NCBI RefSeq assembly: GCF_003058465.1
Contig: NZ_CP028901.1
Location: forward strand, 2,480,001-2,544,000
DNA length: 64,000 bases
DNA from: Orrella marina
GTDB taxonomy: Bacteria; Pseudomonadota; Gammaproteobacteria; Burkholderiales; Burkholderiaceae_B
Reading direction: 5' to 3'
Below the pieces are notes generated by a model. That model saw only the letters and a list, made by a program, of their open reading frames with translations. It did no database searches and had not been told where the DNA came from. The position numbers and the translations under genes are program-made. Shown here one piece after another: positions 36,806 to 46,671 of this stretch (positions are counted from its first letter, which is position 1; each line of letters starts with the position of its first letter).

Positions 36806-37834
36806 ATGCAGATCATTGAATTGCTCACACCCTCCTATGAGGCAGCCTGGCTCCCCTGGGCTGTGCAGTATTTCTTTCTAATCGGTATTTGCGCAACGAC
36901 AGCAATCATGGCCACCGCTGCAGCGCTGGCACCTCGTGGTTCGGGAATGAATGCTCTCCTACCCGCTCTGATTGCTGTTTTACTTGTCAGCGCGTTATCT
37001 GCACCAGTGTCACTTCTGGCAGACCTGCATCAGCCCGGACGCTTCTGGCATTTTTACGCGCACTTCACGCCGTGGTCCTGGATGTCAATCGGCGCCGTTC
37101 TGTTACCGGTTTTTATTATCCTCTCTCTGGCCTTCGTACTTGCGTGGTGGTTACAGCGCACGACATTACTTAAGGTGACAGGCGTGTTGCTGGCCATGTC
37201 CGCTGCCTCCATACTGGTATACACCGGTGCAGAGATCATGGCCGTGCGCTCACGCCCTTTGTGGAGCACACCGTTTCTGCCCGTGAACCTGGCACTGACG
37301 GGATGGCTAGCCTCCATCGGAGCACTACTGCTGGTTGCACGCTGGCTACCGGGCGGCCTCAAAGCGCTGCCACAGGACACTGTACGCAAACTGAGCCTCT
37401 CGGCTGTTGGCGCCCTGATCATCAGTGCTGGCCTGTGGGTAGCATCCGGCCTGACGGGATACGACTCGTCCTTTGGTGCTGCGTTCGAGCTGTTCAGGAC
37501 CTACGACGTGTGGCGTTTCAGCATGTTCGGATCCGCCGCCGCTGGCCTGATCATTCTGCTCTTGTTGTTCGCGCCAGCTCAACGCCATACCGCCCCTGGC
37601 TACTCACTACTCATTGCCGGCGCCATGCTGGCAACAGCATGGACGTTCCGCTGGATTCTGTTCATGGCAGTTCAGGGTGTACCCAAGTACGGTGCAGGCC
37701 TTTACCTGTACAGCATGCCACTGGGAAGCGATGGCCTGCTTGGAATGATCGGTGTGCTGGGCCTGTGCATCGCCTTGATTGCCATGGTGAGCATGGCCTA
37801 TCAAATCCTTCGCGCGCCCGTGTCGCTGCGCTGA
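36806..37834 (+). CDS. ttrC: Tetrathionate reductase-like membrane subunit TtrC (NrfD family)
   Basis: 342 residues with eight to nine membrane helices, NrfD/PsrC family. Conserved-looking pieces include the TM2-3 turn SLLADLHQPGRFWHFYAHFT PWSW-type segment at ~70-95 and a late ILFMAVQGVPKYGAGLYLYS. The protein oxidises quinol and anchors the periplasmic TtrAB complex. It is 21 bp after ttrB and 25 bp before ttrA. Confidence 0.87.
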   Translation: MQIIELLTPSYEAAWLPWAVQYFFLIGICATTAIMATAAALAPRGSGMNALLPALIAVLLVSALSAPVSLLADLHQPGRFWHFYAHFTPWSWMSIGAVLLPVFIILSLAFVLAWWLQRTTLLKVTGVLLAMSAASILVYTGAEIMAVRSRPLWSTPFLPVNLALTGWLASIGALLLVARWLPGGLKALPQDTVRKLSLSAVGALIISAGLWVASGLTGYDSSFGAAFELFRTYDVWRFSMFGSAAAGLIILLLLFAPAQRHTAPGYSLLIAGAMLATAWTFRWILFMAVQGVPKYGAGLYLYSMPLGSDGLLGMIGVLGLCIALIAMVSMAYQILRAPVSLR

Positions 37835-37859
37835 CGAACCAAGATAACCGGACGTATCC

Positions 37860-40800
37860 ATGAGCAACAGTAAAGACCCCAACAACGATTCGAGCAAATC
37901 CCCTTCATCTCCGGTCGACACAGAACGTCGCTCGCTGATGCTGCGGGGAGGCGTGGCTGCTGGCGGCCTGGCTGCCTTTGCTGCCGGCTACGGGGAAACC
38001 GTGGCAAAAGCAGCAAAAGGACTCATATCGGGCACCGCCGGTGGGCCGACTGCTCACGCGGTACGCGGGAATTCACTCACTCCTGAGTTTCGCATCGACC
38101 CTGTCAGCGGCTTGCTCAGCACCCAGCCTGGCCAGGTCGTCAGTCCGTCCAGTTGTCTGGGCTGCTGGACGCAATGCGGGGTGCGTGTACGGGTTGACAC
38201 GACCACCAACAGCATCATCCGAACGGCTGGCAACCCATACCATCCGTTGGCCACCACCCGCCCAGCCCCCATGGAAAAACCTGTACGCGAGGTTTATGCA
38301 ACGCTCGGGGGAGATGCAGGATACGAAGGCCGGGCCACTGCGTGCGCACGCGGTTCTTCCATGCTCGAGCAACAGAAAAGCCCTTACCGGGTAACCCAGC
38401 CACTCAAACGTGTGGGACCGCGCGGTTCCGGTCAGTGGGAAACGATCTCCTTTGAACAACTGGTGCGCGAGGTATGCGAAGGCGGCGATCTGTTTGGGGA
38501 AGGCCATGTTGACGGATTTCGCGCCCTGTACGACCATAAAACCCTGATCGATCCAGAGAACCCCGAGTACGGTCCCATTGCCAACCAGCTCGTTGTGAAC
38601 GATTCCGCCAACGAGGGGCGTACCGGAATCCTGCGACGGTTTGCTGAGCAGTCGTTCGGAACAGTCAACTGGAGCAATCACGGTTCATACTGCGGCCAGT
38701 CTCGCCGGGTGGGTATGGGTGCCATGCTGGGAGACCTGCGCGGCCTGCCGCACGGCAAGCCAGACTGGCAACGCGCTCGTTTTGGACTTTTCATCGGTGC
38801 CGCACCGGCGCAATCTGGCAATCCGTTCCAACGCCAGGGTCGTGAACTGGCCGAAGCCCGCTCACGCAAGGTGAACACCTTCCGCTACGTCGTGGTATCC
38901 CCCATTTTGCCGACATCGTCGAGCCTGGCATCAGGCTCGGGCAACCGCTGGCAGCCTGTGTTGCCGGGTACGGACCTGGCGCTGGTCATGGGAATGATCC
39001 GCTGGATCCTTGAGAACGAACGCTACGATGCCAAATCGTTGTCGCAGCCTGGCCCTGCTGCCATGCAAGCCGCTGGCGAAGCATCGTGGACCAATGCAAC
39101 CCACCTGCTGGTTGCAGACCCTGACCACCCACGTTTCGGAACATTTATCCGTGGAACCGACTTGGGCTGGGCAGCACCTGCCGACGAAAAAGCAGCCGAT
39201 GTGTATGTTGTGAAACTGGCTGATAATAGTCTGGTGCCGCATACGCATCCCACCGCGGCCACCCTTTTTGTGGAAGACACGCTCATCTTGCGTGACCCTG
39301 ATGGCAAAGAGACACCTGTGAAGGTTGCATCGTCTCTTGCCATGTTGCGCCAACACGCGCAGCGCAAGACACTGCAGGAGTACGCAGTATTGTGTGGCGT
39401 GCCACAAAAGGATATAGAAGCTCTGGCAAGTGAGTTCACGAGCTACGGCAAGCAAGCGGTGGCTGACACACACGGCGGCAGCATGAATGGTTCAGGCTTT
39501 TATACGGCCTATGCCATTGGCATGCTCAACACACTGGTGGGCAACCTGAATGTGGCGGGCGGCCTGGTACTGGATGCAGGTCCCTTTGGACCATTTGGAC
39601 CAGGTCCTCGATACAACTTTGCGAAGTTCGAGGGTCGTATAGCAGGCAAAGGTGTCGCCCTCTCCCGACACCGCTTCCCCTATGAGAAAACCAGCGAGTT
39701 CCGCCGCAAGCAAGCCCAAGGACTATCACCCTATCCGGCGAAAGCACCCTGGTATCCTGCTGTGGGGGCGTTGAGCAGCGAAATGATTGCATCTGGTCTG
39801 GCTGGCTACCCTTACAAGGCCAAGATCTGGCTCAACCACATAAGCAATCCAGTGTACGCCATTCCCGGATTTCGCAACGTGGCACTCGACAAGTTGAAAG
39901 ACCCGAAAGTGCTCCCGCTTTTTGTGTCGGTAAACCCGTTCATCAACGAAACCAACGCGTTCGCCGACTACATTGTCCCTGATACAGTGACCTACGAGAG
40001 CTGGGGCATTTCCGCCCCATGGGCTGACGTCATTGCCAAATCCTCGACAGTACGCTGGCCAACCGTAGAGCCAGCCGTTGAGAAAACAGCCGATGGACAG
40101 ACCATCTCGCTGGAAGTGTTCCTGATTGCCGTTGCCCGCAGCCTGGGCATGCCTGGATTTGGCGACCAAGCCCTCGCAGACAATCAGGGTGGACTGCACG
40201 ATCTGAACACACCGGAAGACTTCTATCTGCGCGCCATGGCCAATATGGCGTATGCCGGTGGGGATGTGGTTGGGGATGCGTCTGACGACGACATGGAAGT
40301 AACGGGCGTCGACCGTTTCCGCGATAGCATGCAAGCGAGCCTTAAACCGGAGGAATGGCGAAAGGTAGCAATGCTGATGACTCGTGGTGGGCGATTTGAC
40401 TCGCTGGAATCAGCATGGAAGGGTGACCACATTCGCAAGGCGCATACACCTGCGCTACAAATCTGGAACGAAGAGATCGCAAACATGCGCCATTCGATGA
40501 CTGGCGAGCGACTGAACGGCTGTCCAACCTGGTACCCCACCCGACTGGCAGACGGTCAGAACATGCGCGACCAGTTCGACCCGGACACATGGCCAATGCT
40601 CATGACGTCCTACAAATCCAACCTCATGAGTTCCATGTCGATTGGCGTAGAGCGCCTGCGCCAGGTCCACCCCCACAACCCGGTGTCTGTCAACCGTAAC
40701 GATGCTGCCAGACTCGGTATTCGCAATGGGGATCGTATACAGGTGTCATCGCCTGGCAGCCGCATTGAGGGAGTTGCCGTTGTGCGAGATGGTATCGCAG

Positions 40801-41033
40801 AAGGAGCGATTGCCGTTGAGCATGGCTACGGTCACCGCGAACTCGGTGCACGATCGCACAAAATCGACGGGAATCAGACCGCCTCCAGCTCAGCGCTGTC
40901 GGCCGGGGTGAACCTGAACGACCTTGGTTTCCGGGATCCAACCAGAGGACCAGATGGCAACATCTGGATTGACTGGGTCTCTGGCGCAGCCGTACGCCAG
41001 GGGCTGCCAGTTCGTGTGAGCAAGCTAGCCTGA
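37860..41033 (+). CDS. ttrA: Tetrathionate reductase-like molybdopterin subunit TtrA
   Basis: 1057 residues. A Tat signal RRSLMLRGGVAAGGLAAFAA lies at 23-42. A [4Fe-4S] motif follows: C99-x2-C102-x3-C106 and a fourth Cys in ATACARGSS (~160). Next are the molybdopterin domains with the probable Mo ligand Cys in NHGSYCGQSRR (~280), and a C-terminal molydop-binding domain with HPHNPVSVNRNDAARLGIRN. The size matches TtrA (about 1020 residues) rather than Phs/Psr (~760) or arsenate reductase Arr (~850). It should reduce tetrathionate to thiosulphate; other sulphur or selenium substrates are possible. The two-component system TtrRS found beside the Salmonella genes is absent. Confidence 0.85.
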   Translation: MSNSKDPNNDSSKSPSSPVDTERRSLMLRGGVAAGGLAAFAAGYGETVAKAAKGLISGTAGGPTAHAVRGNSLTPEFRIDPVSGLLSTQPGQVVSPSSCLGCWTQCGVRVRVDTTTNSIIRTAGNPYHPLATTRPAPMEKPVREVYATLGGDAGYEGRATACARGSSMLEQQKSPYRVTQPLKRVGPRGSGQWETISFEQLVREVCEGGDLFGEGHVDGFRALYDHKTLIDPENPEYGPIANQLVVNDSANEGRTGILRRFAEQSFGTVNWSNHGSYCGQSRRVGMGAMLGDLRGLPHGKPDWQRARFGLFIGAAPAQSGNPFQRQGRELAEARSRKVNTFRYVVVSPILPTSSSLASGSGNRWQPVLPGTDLALVMGMIRWILENERYDAKSLSQPGPAAMQAAGEASWTNATHLLVADPDHPRFGTFIRGTDLGWAAPADEKAADVYVVKLADNSLVPHTHPTAATLFVEDTLILRDPDGKETPVKVASSLAMLRQHAQRKTLQEYAVLCGVPQKDIEALASEFTSYGKQAVADTHGGSMNGSGFYTAYAIGMLNTLVGNLNVAGGLVLDAGPFGPFGPGPRYNFAKFEGRIAGKGVALSRHRFPYEKTSEFRRKQAQGLSPYPAKAPWYPAVGALSSEMIASGLAGYPYKAKIWLNHISNPVYAIPGFRNVALDKLKDPKVLPLFVSVNPFINETNAFADYIVPDTVTYESWGISAPWADVIAKSSTVRWPTVEPAVEKTADGQTISLEVFLIAVARSLGMPGFGDQALADNQGGLHDLNTPEDFYLRAMANMAYAGGDVVGDASDDDMEVTGVDRFRDSMQASLKPEEWRKVAMLMTRGGRFDSLESAWKGDHIRKAHTPALQIWNEEIANMRHSMTGERLNGCPTWYPTRLADGQNMRDQFDPDTWPMLMTSYKSNLMSSMSIGVERLRQVHPHNPVSVNRNDAARLGIRNGDRIQVSSPGSRIEGVAVVRDGIAEGAIAVEHGYGHRELGARSHKIDGNQTASSSALSAGVNLNDLGFRDPTRGPDGNIWIDWVSGAAVRQGLPVRVSKLA

Positions 41034-41144
41034 GTCGAGATCAGTTTGATGGGGCAGTGACCTGTTCGGTCGCAGCACCATCTATTTAAACGAAGACCGT
41101 GCAGCTGACGGCCTCCTCTAGAATCGATCGGGCAGCCGCTTTCG

Positions 41145-43040
41145 TTAGATGATCAGTCTCTCACCTATTTCGACAACTCTGGCGGGCGGCATCTGAAACA
41201 GTCGCCACTGCGCAGGTACATTGCGAAACATGAAGATGAAAAGGTTCTTGCGCCAGACACTCCATCCATCTCCTTTCTGAGCGACCAAGGACCAGCGGTT
41301 GATGAGATAGCCGTAGCGTTCCTCAGGATCATCGGCCGGAAACAGCTGTGACAGGACCGCCGGAATCTCGATCGAGTCTCGATAGCCGTATCGAAGAATC
41401 AGAGAGTAAAGACCATGGTCGACCGGCGTCAGTTCAAACCGACGAGACGCTGCAACAAACGGCACTTCCTCCACATGAACAGTCAGACAGATCACCTTCT
41501 GTGGCAAAGCATGCATTCGCTGGGCCAGCAGGATCATGGCCGGCGGCGTGTAATGTTCGTCACTGGTCAGAAACACCGCCGTCCCTTTGCCGCGAAAGAG
41601 ATTCATGTCCTCGATGCCGCCGACAAAGTCCTTGAGCAGCAGACTATTCGCACTCTCGTGCGCAACGATTCTTTCGACGCCACGAGACCAGATCATCATC
41701 ACCATCATGATGACGACCGACAGCGATACGGGAAACCAGCCACCGTCAAGAATCTTGAACGCGTTCGCAGAAAAAAACAAACTATCGATCATCAGAAATG
41801 GCAGTGCACCCAGAATCGCCCGTGACCAATGCCATTTGCGCACACGGATCACCACCGCTATGGCAAACAGATCGGTGATCACCATGGTGCCCGTGACGGC
41901 AATGCCATAGGCGCCACCCATCGCATTGGATGACTGAAAGTACAATACCAGCATGACAACGAGTGCCAGCATGATCCAGTTGGTCGCAGGAATATAGATC
42001 TGTCCAGCATTCGACAAGGATGTATGCAGGACCGTCATTCGTGGAATTGCACGCAACTGGATCAGCTGTTGCGTCATCGAAAATACGCCTGAAATGACCG
42101 CCTGCGACGCAACCACCGTCGCGACTGTCGCAAGCAATATCAACCCGTGAAGAGCCCAGTCAGGTGCCATCCTGAAAAACGGGTTGTGAATATTCTCCGG
42201 GGACTGCAAGACCAGCGCGCCCTGACCGAGATAGTTCAGAACCAGCGCAGGAAATGCAATCAGGATCCACGCCCTCTGAATAGGCTTGGCACCAAAGTGC
42301 CCCATGTCCGCATAAAGGGCTTCGGCACCTGTCATACAGAGCACCACCGCACCCAGAAGAAAGAAGCTCAACACGGCATCCGTTTGGATGAAGATCAAGG
42401 CATGCAGCGGATTGATGGCGGCGAGCACGCGAGCATCCTGAGCAATCGAGTAGATCCCAAGCAATGCCAGCACCAGAAACCAGAGCAGCATGATGGGACC
42501 GAATGCTCGAGAAAGCCGCTCTGTCCCCTGTTTCTGGACAAGAAAGAGGGCCACCAGAATGACGAGTGAAACCGGAACCACATACAGGGACAACGCAGGT
42601 GAGATCGTCTCGAGCCCCTCGACTGCAGACACCACGGATATCGCTGGCGTAATCACACCGTCTCCGTAAAAAAGCGCGGCACCAACCAGACCGAGTGGTA
42701 CAAACCAGCGCCGCAGACGTCCGCCACGGACTGCCTTGTTCACCAGCAAGGTCATCAGTGCCACAATGCCTCCCTCGCCCTCGTTATCAAAACGCATGAT
42801 GAAGATCACATATTTGATCGTGACGACCAGGATCAGTGCCCACACAAAGAGCGACAAAACACCAAGGACATTCTCTGGAGTGGGTGCAACCGGATGGGTT
42901 GGGTTGGCAAACACCACCTCGAAAGCGTAAAGCGGACTGGTTCCGATATCACCAAAGACAACGCCAAGCGCTCCAATTACAAGCGCGAGCAACTTCCCGC
43001 TCGTTGCAACCTCTGATGAGTCACTACTTTTTACGTTCAT
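41145..43040 (-). CDS. kup: Potassium uptake protein Kup
   Basis: 631 residues, typical of Kup/Trk-independent low-affinity K+ symporters. The N-terminal ~430 residues contain 12 helices, with the family opening ALGVVFGDIGTSPLYAFEVV and YGDGVITPAISVVSAVEGLE, then NYLGQGALVL. A C-terminal cytosolic domain of ~200 residues follows, with FLTSDEHYTPPAMILLAQRM. It imports K+ with H+. It converges with ttrA (111 bp between) and is divergent from yigZ. Confidence 0.96.
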   Translation of the reverse strand: MNVKSSDSSEVATSGKLLALVIGALGVVFGDIGTSPLYAFEVVFANPTHPVAPTPENVLGVLSLFVWALILVVTIKYVIFIMRFDNEGEGGIVALMTLLVNKAVRGGRLRRWFVPLGLVGAALFYGDGVITPAISVVSAVEGLETISPALSLYVVPVSLVILVALFLVQKQGTERLSRAFGPIMLLWFLVLALLGIYSIAQDARVLAAINPLHALIFIQTDAVLSFFLLGAVVLCMTGAEALYADMGHFGAKPIQRAWILIAFPALVLNYLGQGALVLQSPENIHNPFFRMAPDWALHGLILLATVATVVASQAVISGVFSMTQQLIQLRAIPRMTVLHTSLSNAGQIYIPATNWIMLALVVMLVLYFQSSNAMGGAYGIAVTGTMVITDLFAIAVVIRVRKWHWSRAILGALPFLMIDSLFFSANAFKILDGGWFPVSLSVVIMMVMMIWSRGVERIVAHESANSLLLKDFVGGIEDMNLFRGKGTAVFLTSDEHYTPPAMILLAQRMHALPQKVICLTVHVEEVPFVAASRRFELTPVDHGLYSLILRYGYRDSIEIPAVLSQLFPADDPEERYGYLINRWSLVAQKGDGWSVWRKNLFIFMFRNVPAQWRLFQMPPARVVEIGERLII

Positions 43041-43428
43041 TGCGTTTGACTTGATTAGTTTGGTTTAGCCCGATTGGTGCGAACAGCCTGTCAGATAATC
43101 TCCACGATAGCTTCACAGCCACAAAACTCATGTCCTGAAGTGAGGTACGCACGACATGCCCGCACTACCAGAGTGCATCACCGCATCAGTCATTTGATCA
43201 CGCTTGGTAGCATAGGGCCTGAAACTCGAATCACAATCGTTTTCTGAGGTAACGATCATTCGTTACTCTGAACTGTCAGAATTCAGCCACACCGAGCAGC
43301 GGGGTCCACCATAATTCTCGCCATGCAAGGCATGTCGTCATCAAACGCTCGTCTAACAAGTGCGAGACGCAAGGATTGTTCGCCAACCGGACAACCGCTT
43401 GAGACATCAGCATCAGGAACCACCATCA
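43041..43428. promoter_or_regulatory. Divergent intergenic region kup / yigZ with a dyad
   Basis: 388 bp without a supported gene. It contains the dyad GTAACG-ATCATT-CGTTAC (43249-43266), an exact 6-bp inverted repeat in an A+T-richer section, which could be a repressor or MarR/TetR-type site. The frame beginning 43360 upstream of yigZ is only an N-terminal extension without homology. Confidence 0.4.
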
Positions 43429-44013
43429 ATGTCAATGAGCATTTCCGAAACAGGGCGTAGTGAACTCATCATCAAGAAGAGTCGATTCATCGGAATGGTC
43501 TGCCCCGTCGACAGCCGGAAGCAGGCGGTCCAGGTCATATCTGAGCTCAAGGCAGAACATCCGAGTGCTGCCCACATCTGCTGGGCGCTGATGGCTGGAG
43601 GCGACTCCGCCGCAGTCGATGATGGTGAACCATCCGGCACGGCAGGCAGGCCCATGCTGGAAGTGCTCCGGCACCAGAATCTTGAGGGGGTGTTGGCAAC
43701 CGTGGTGAGGTATTACGGTGGCGTAAAACTGGGAGCGGGCGGCCTGGTCCGTGCGTACACTGATGCAGTGGTCCAGGCGCTTGCAAGCACCACACCGGTT
43801 GAACGAATTCAATGGAGTCGGATACGGTGCCGAGTGCCTTACGCCCACGAAGGAACGGTTCGCCAAGAGATCACGATCCATGACGCTGAGATCGAACATG
43901 CCGGCCATACAGAAGACGTTCTGCTCGTTATCAGAGTGCCGCGTCAGTATGTAGGACGCCTAAAAAGCGCCATTGACAACCTGAGTCACGGTCGCACAAT
44001 CTGGGACGATTGA
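43429..44013 (+). CDS. yigZ: YigZ / IMPACT family protein (UPF0029)
   Basis: 194 residues from ATG 43429 (AGGA ten bases upstream). The UPF0029 N-terminal domain has IIKKSRFIGMVCPV, HICWALMAGG and DDGEPSGTAGRPML (a family signature) and VVRYYGGVKLGAGGLVRAYT. A smaller C-terminal ferredoxin-like domain follows. Family members are related to eukaryotic IMPACT; the bacterial role (possibly translation-related) is not settled. The longer frame from 43360 adds 23 residues with no similarity to the family and is rejected. Confidence 0.92.
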   Translation: MSMSISETGRSELIIKKSRFIGMVCPVDSRKQAVQVISELKAEHPSAAHICWALMAGGDSAAVDDGEPSGTAGRPMLEVLRHQNLEGVLATVVRYYGGVKLGAGGLVRAYTDAVVQALASTTPVERIQWSRIRCRVPYAHEGTVRQEITIHDAEIEHAGHTEDVLLVIRVPRQYVGRLKSAIDNLSHGRTIWDD

Positions 44014-44161
44014 TTCACCTCGGAGCAAGAGATTCTCCGTCAGACACAGTCCAGAGCAAACTCTGCCTTTCATGAGCGACCAAACCCTATACTGAAAGTG
44101 CTGTACGGCAAGGGCGTTAACGACGCGCAATTTTCAATTCGCAGAACAGGAACCGAAGGCA

Positions 44162-46585
44162 ATGTATATCGACGGAACCACACGCGTGTATGCAATCGTG
44201 GCGGACCCGATTGAGCAGGTCAAAACGCCCCAGTCTATCAATGCCGCTTTCCGGGCGCGCGGATTCAATGGCGTGCTGGTTCCAGCGCATGTTTCGCCAG
44301 AGAATCTTCGCATATTCTTTCAGGGAGTGAAGACGATCAATAATTTTGATGGTCTCATCGTTACTGTTCCCCACAAGCAGGCGGCCGCACTTCTATGCGA
44401 CGAAATCTCCGTCGCGGCGCAGATGACAGGCGCGGTCAACGTCGTTCGCAAGGAAGAAAGTGGCCGACTGGTCGGTGACATTCTGGATGGAAAAGGATTC
44501 GTGGATGGTCTTCTCCTCAATGATATACGCCCTGCCGACAAGAAGGTGTTTCTTGCTGGCGCGGGCGGCGCAGCCAGTGCGATCGCATTCGCATTGGCAC
44601 ACTCAGGCGTGTCTGCTCTCGGTCTGTACAACAGAACCGTGAGCAGGGCGCGCGACCTTCAGTCAAGGCTGAACAAAGCATTTCCCGACTTGCACGTTGC
44701 GATGGCCGGAAGCAGCCCTGAAGGATATGACCTGATCGTGAATGCGACCTCACTTGGCATGAATGAAGCAGACCCACTCCCCTTGAACGCCGACCAGTTA
44801 GATGAGTCACAGATCGTTGCCGAAGTCATTATGCAACCGGAAATCACGGCACTACTTCAGACGGCAAAACAGCGCGGTTGCAGAATCCAGCCAGGACGTC
44901 CAATGCTGAACGCCCAGATTGACCTCATGATCAGTTTCATGGGGCACACGGACATAATCATGGTTGAAACCGAGTATGACTACGTGATTGTTGGCGGGGG
45001 CACCGCTGCCTGCGTGCTTGCAAACAGACTGAGCGCCAACAGCAGTATCCGGGTGTTGATACTTGAAGCTGGCTCCAGGCCTAGAAGTCCCTGGATCAAG
45101 ATTCCGGCCGGGTTTCCGAGGCTTCTGGTCAATCCCGTCTACAACTGGCGCTTTGAAACCAGACCAGAAGACAACGTGCTTGGCAGAACAATCGCCATTC
45201 CGCGCGGGCGAGGACTTGGAGGGTCGACGCTCATCAACGGGATGATCTATGTCCATGGTCAACCCGGGGACTACGACAACTGGCATGAACTCGGAGCGAC
45301 CGGATGGTGCGCGCAATCGCTAATGCCATATTTCAGGAAACTTGAAAACTACGCACTGGAGAATGTTTCACGCGGCAAGCAAGGTCCGATGCGTGTCGAT
45401 CAGGTCCGTGAACGGTTCCCGATAGCCAGCCGATTTCTGGAAGCCGCCAGACAAGCAGGCTACCCATACAATGACGACTACAACGGTGAGCAGCAAGATG
45501 GTTTTGGCTATTACCAAGTAACGCAGCACCGGTCCGAACGATGGAGTGTTTACGACGGCTATTTGAAACCAGCACTCAAACGCTCAAATCTTGAAGTCAG
45601 AACTCACGCATTGGTCACAAAGCTGATCTGCGAGGACGGGGCTTGCAAGGGCGTCTCATACACGAGCAAAGGATTGACTTTTACAGTCAAGGCGCGTCAC
45701 TCAGTCATTCTCTGCGCAGGTGCTGTGCAGTCCCCCCAGTTGCTGGAAGTATCGGGCATTGGGGATCCGGCCCGGCTGGAGAACTTGGGGATCCCGGTTG
45801 TGCTGGCCCGTCCGGGCGTAGGCGAGAACTACATCGACCACTTCGCAACACGCATGAACTGGCGCATTCGTGGCCTGAGAACACTCAACGAGACCGCAAG
45901 GGGCGCAGGTCTGGCAAGACCGATTCTGCAGTACATCTTTCGACGACGAGGGATCCTCAGCCTTGGTACTGGACTCGTACACGGATTTGTGCGCACGCGC
46001 GCAAACTTGTCGAGCCCGGACGTTCAGTATTTTTTCATGCACGCCAGCTATGCCAATGCTGCTGTCAGAGAGCTCGATCGAGAACCAGGAATGACGCTTG
46101 GAGTGGCCGGGCTGCGGCCAACCTCCACGGGATCGATACACATTGACTCACCCGACCCACGGAATCCACCTGCGATTCGTCCGAATTTTCTGGCTACCGA
46201 TGAGGACCAGCGAACACTTGTCGAAGGGATGAAAATAGCTCGGGCGATTGTGGGAAAGCCCGCCTTGTCCCCCTATATTGACTATGAAATGAACCCTGGT
46301 GCCGAAGTTCAAAGTGATGACGAATGGTTGCACTTCGCACGGATGAACGGACAAACCATCTACCACCCGGTCGGAACTTGCCGAATGGGTACAGATACTC
46401 ATGCAGTGGTTGATCCAAGATTGCGGGTAATTGGAATGCGCGGCCTTCGGGTAGTCGATGCATCCGTATTCCCCGCCATAGTGTCAGGCAACACTCAAGC
46501 AGCAGTCATGGCAGTCGCTGAACGCGCCAGTGATTTAATTCTTGAGGACCATCATGAAAATCATGACCTGCCAATCCCAACCTGA
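44162..46585 (+). CDS. Joint frame: AroE-like dehydrogenase followed by GMC oxidoreductase (fusion or frameshift)
   Basis: One 807-codon frame. Residues 1-~260 are shikimate-dehydrogenase-like: LIVTVPHKQ (catalytic Lys), GDILDGKGF (catalytic Asp) and AGAGGAASAIAFAL (NADP loop). The N-terminal Ser-x-Ser shikimate clamp (usually ISHSLSP) is replaced by IEQVKTP, so shikimate may not be the substrate. From residue 267, MVETEYDYVIVGGGTAACVL begins a full-length 541-residue GMC flavoenzyme with LGGSTLINGMIYV, the late YHPVGTCRMG (catalytic His) and SGNTQAA (Asn). Adding one G to the G4 run 44941-44944 would stop the first protein at 268 residues (ending with a normal-looking FMGA region) and leave the second starting at ATG 44960, overlapping by eight bases. 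I therefore suspect two coupled genes. Substrates are unknown. Confidence 0.85.
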   Translation: MYIDGTTRVYAIVADPIEQVKTPQSINAAFRARGFNGVLVPAHVSPENLRIFFQGVKTINNFDGLIVTVPHKQAAALLCDEISVAAQMTGAVNVVRKEESGRLVGDILDGKGFVDGLLLNDIRPADKKVFLAGAGGAASAIAFALAHSGVSALGLYNRTVSRARDLQSRLNKAFPDLHVAMAGSSPEGYDLIVNATSLGMNEADPLPLNADQLDESQIVAEVIMQPEITALLQTAKQRGCRIQPGRPMLNAQIDLMISFMGHTDIIMVETEYDYVIVGGGTAACVLANRLSANSSIRVLILEAGSRPRSPWIKIPAGFPRLLVNPVYNWRFETRPEDNVLGRTIAIPRGRGLGGSTLINGMIYVHGQPGDYDNWHELGATGWCAQSLMPYFRKLENYALENVSRGKQGPMRVDQVRERFPIASRFLEAARQAGYPYNDDYNGEQQDGFGYYQVTQHRSERWSVYDGYLKPALKRSNLEVRTHALVTKLICEDGACKGVSYTSKGLTFTVKARHSVILCAGAVQSPQLLEVSGIGDPARLENLGIPVVLARPGVGENYIDHFATRMNWRIRGLRTLNETARGAGLARPILQYIFRRRGILSLGTGLVHGFVRTRANLSSPDVQYFFMHASYANAAVRELDREPGMTLGVAGLRPTSTGSIHIDSPDPRNPPAIRPNFLATDEDQRTLVEGMKIARAIVGKPALSPYIDYEMNPGAEVQSDDEWLHFARMNGQTIYHPVGTCRMGTDTHAVVDPRLRVIGMRGLRVVDASVFPAIVSGNTQAAVMAVAERASDLILEDHHENHDLPIPT

Positions 46586-46671
46586 CTTCCAGTCTCTACA
46601 CTTAGCCAGCTCCGCGTCTTTCGACCAGTAGATTGCTGGCAAGCACCAACAAATACCTTGCCTGCCCCTAC

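Noticed and set aside
44162..44967. Calling the first part of the joint frame the housekeeping aroE
   Set aside because: The shikimate-binding Ser-x-Ser motif is missing and the gene context is catabolic, so a paralogue is more likely.
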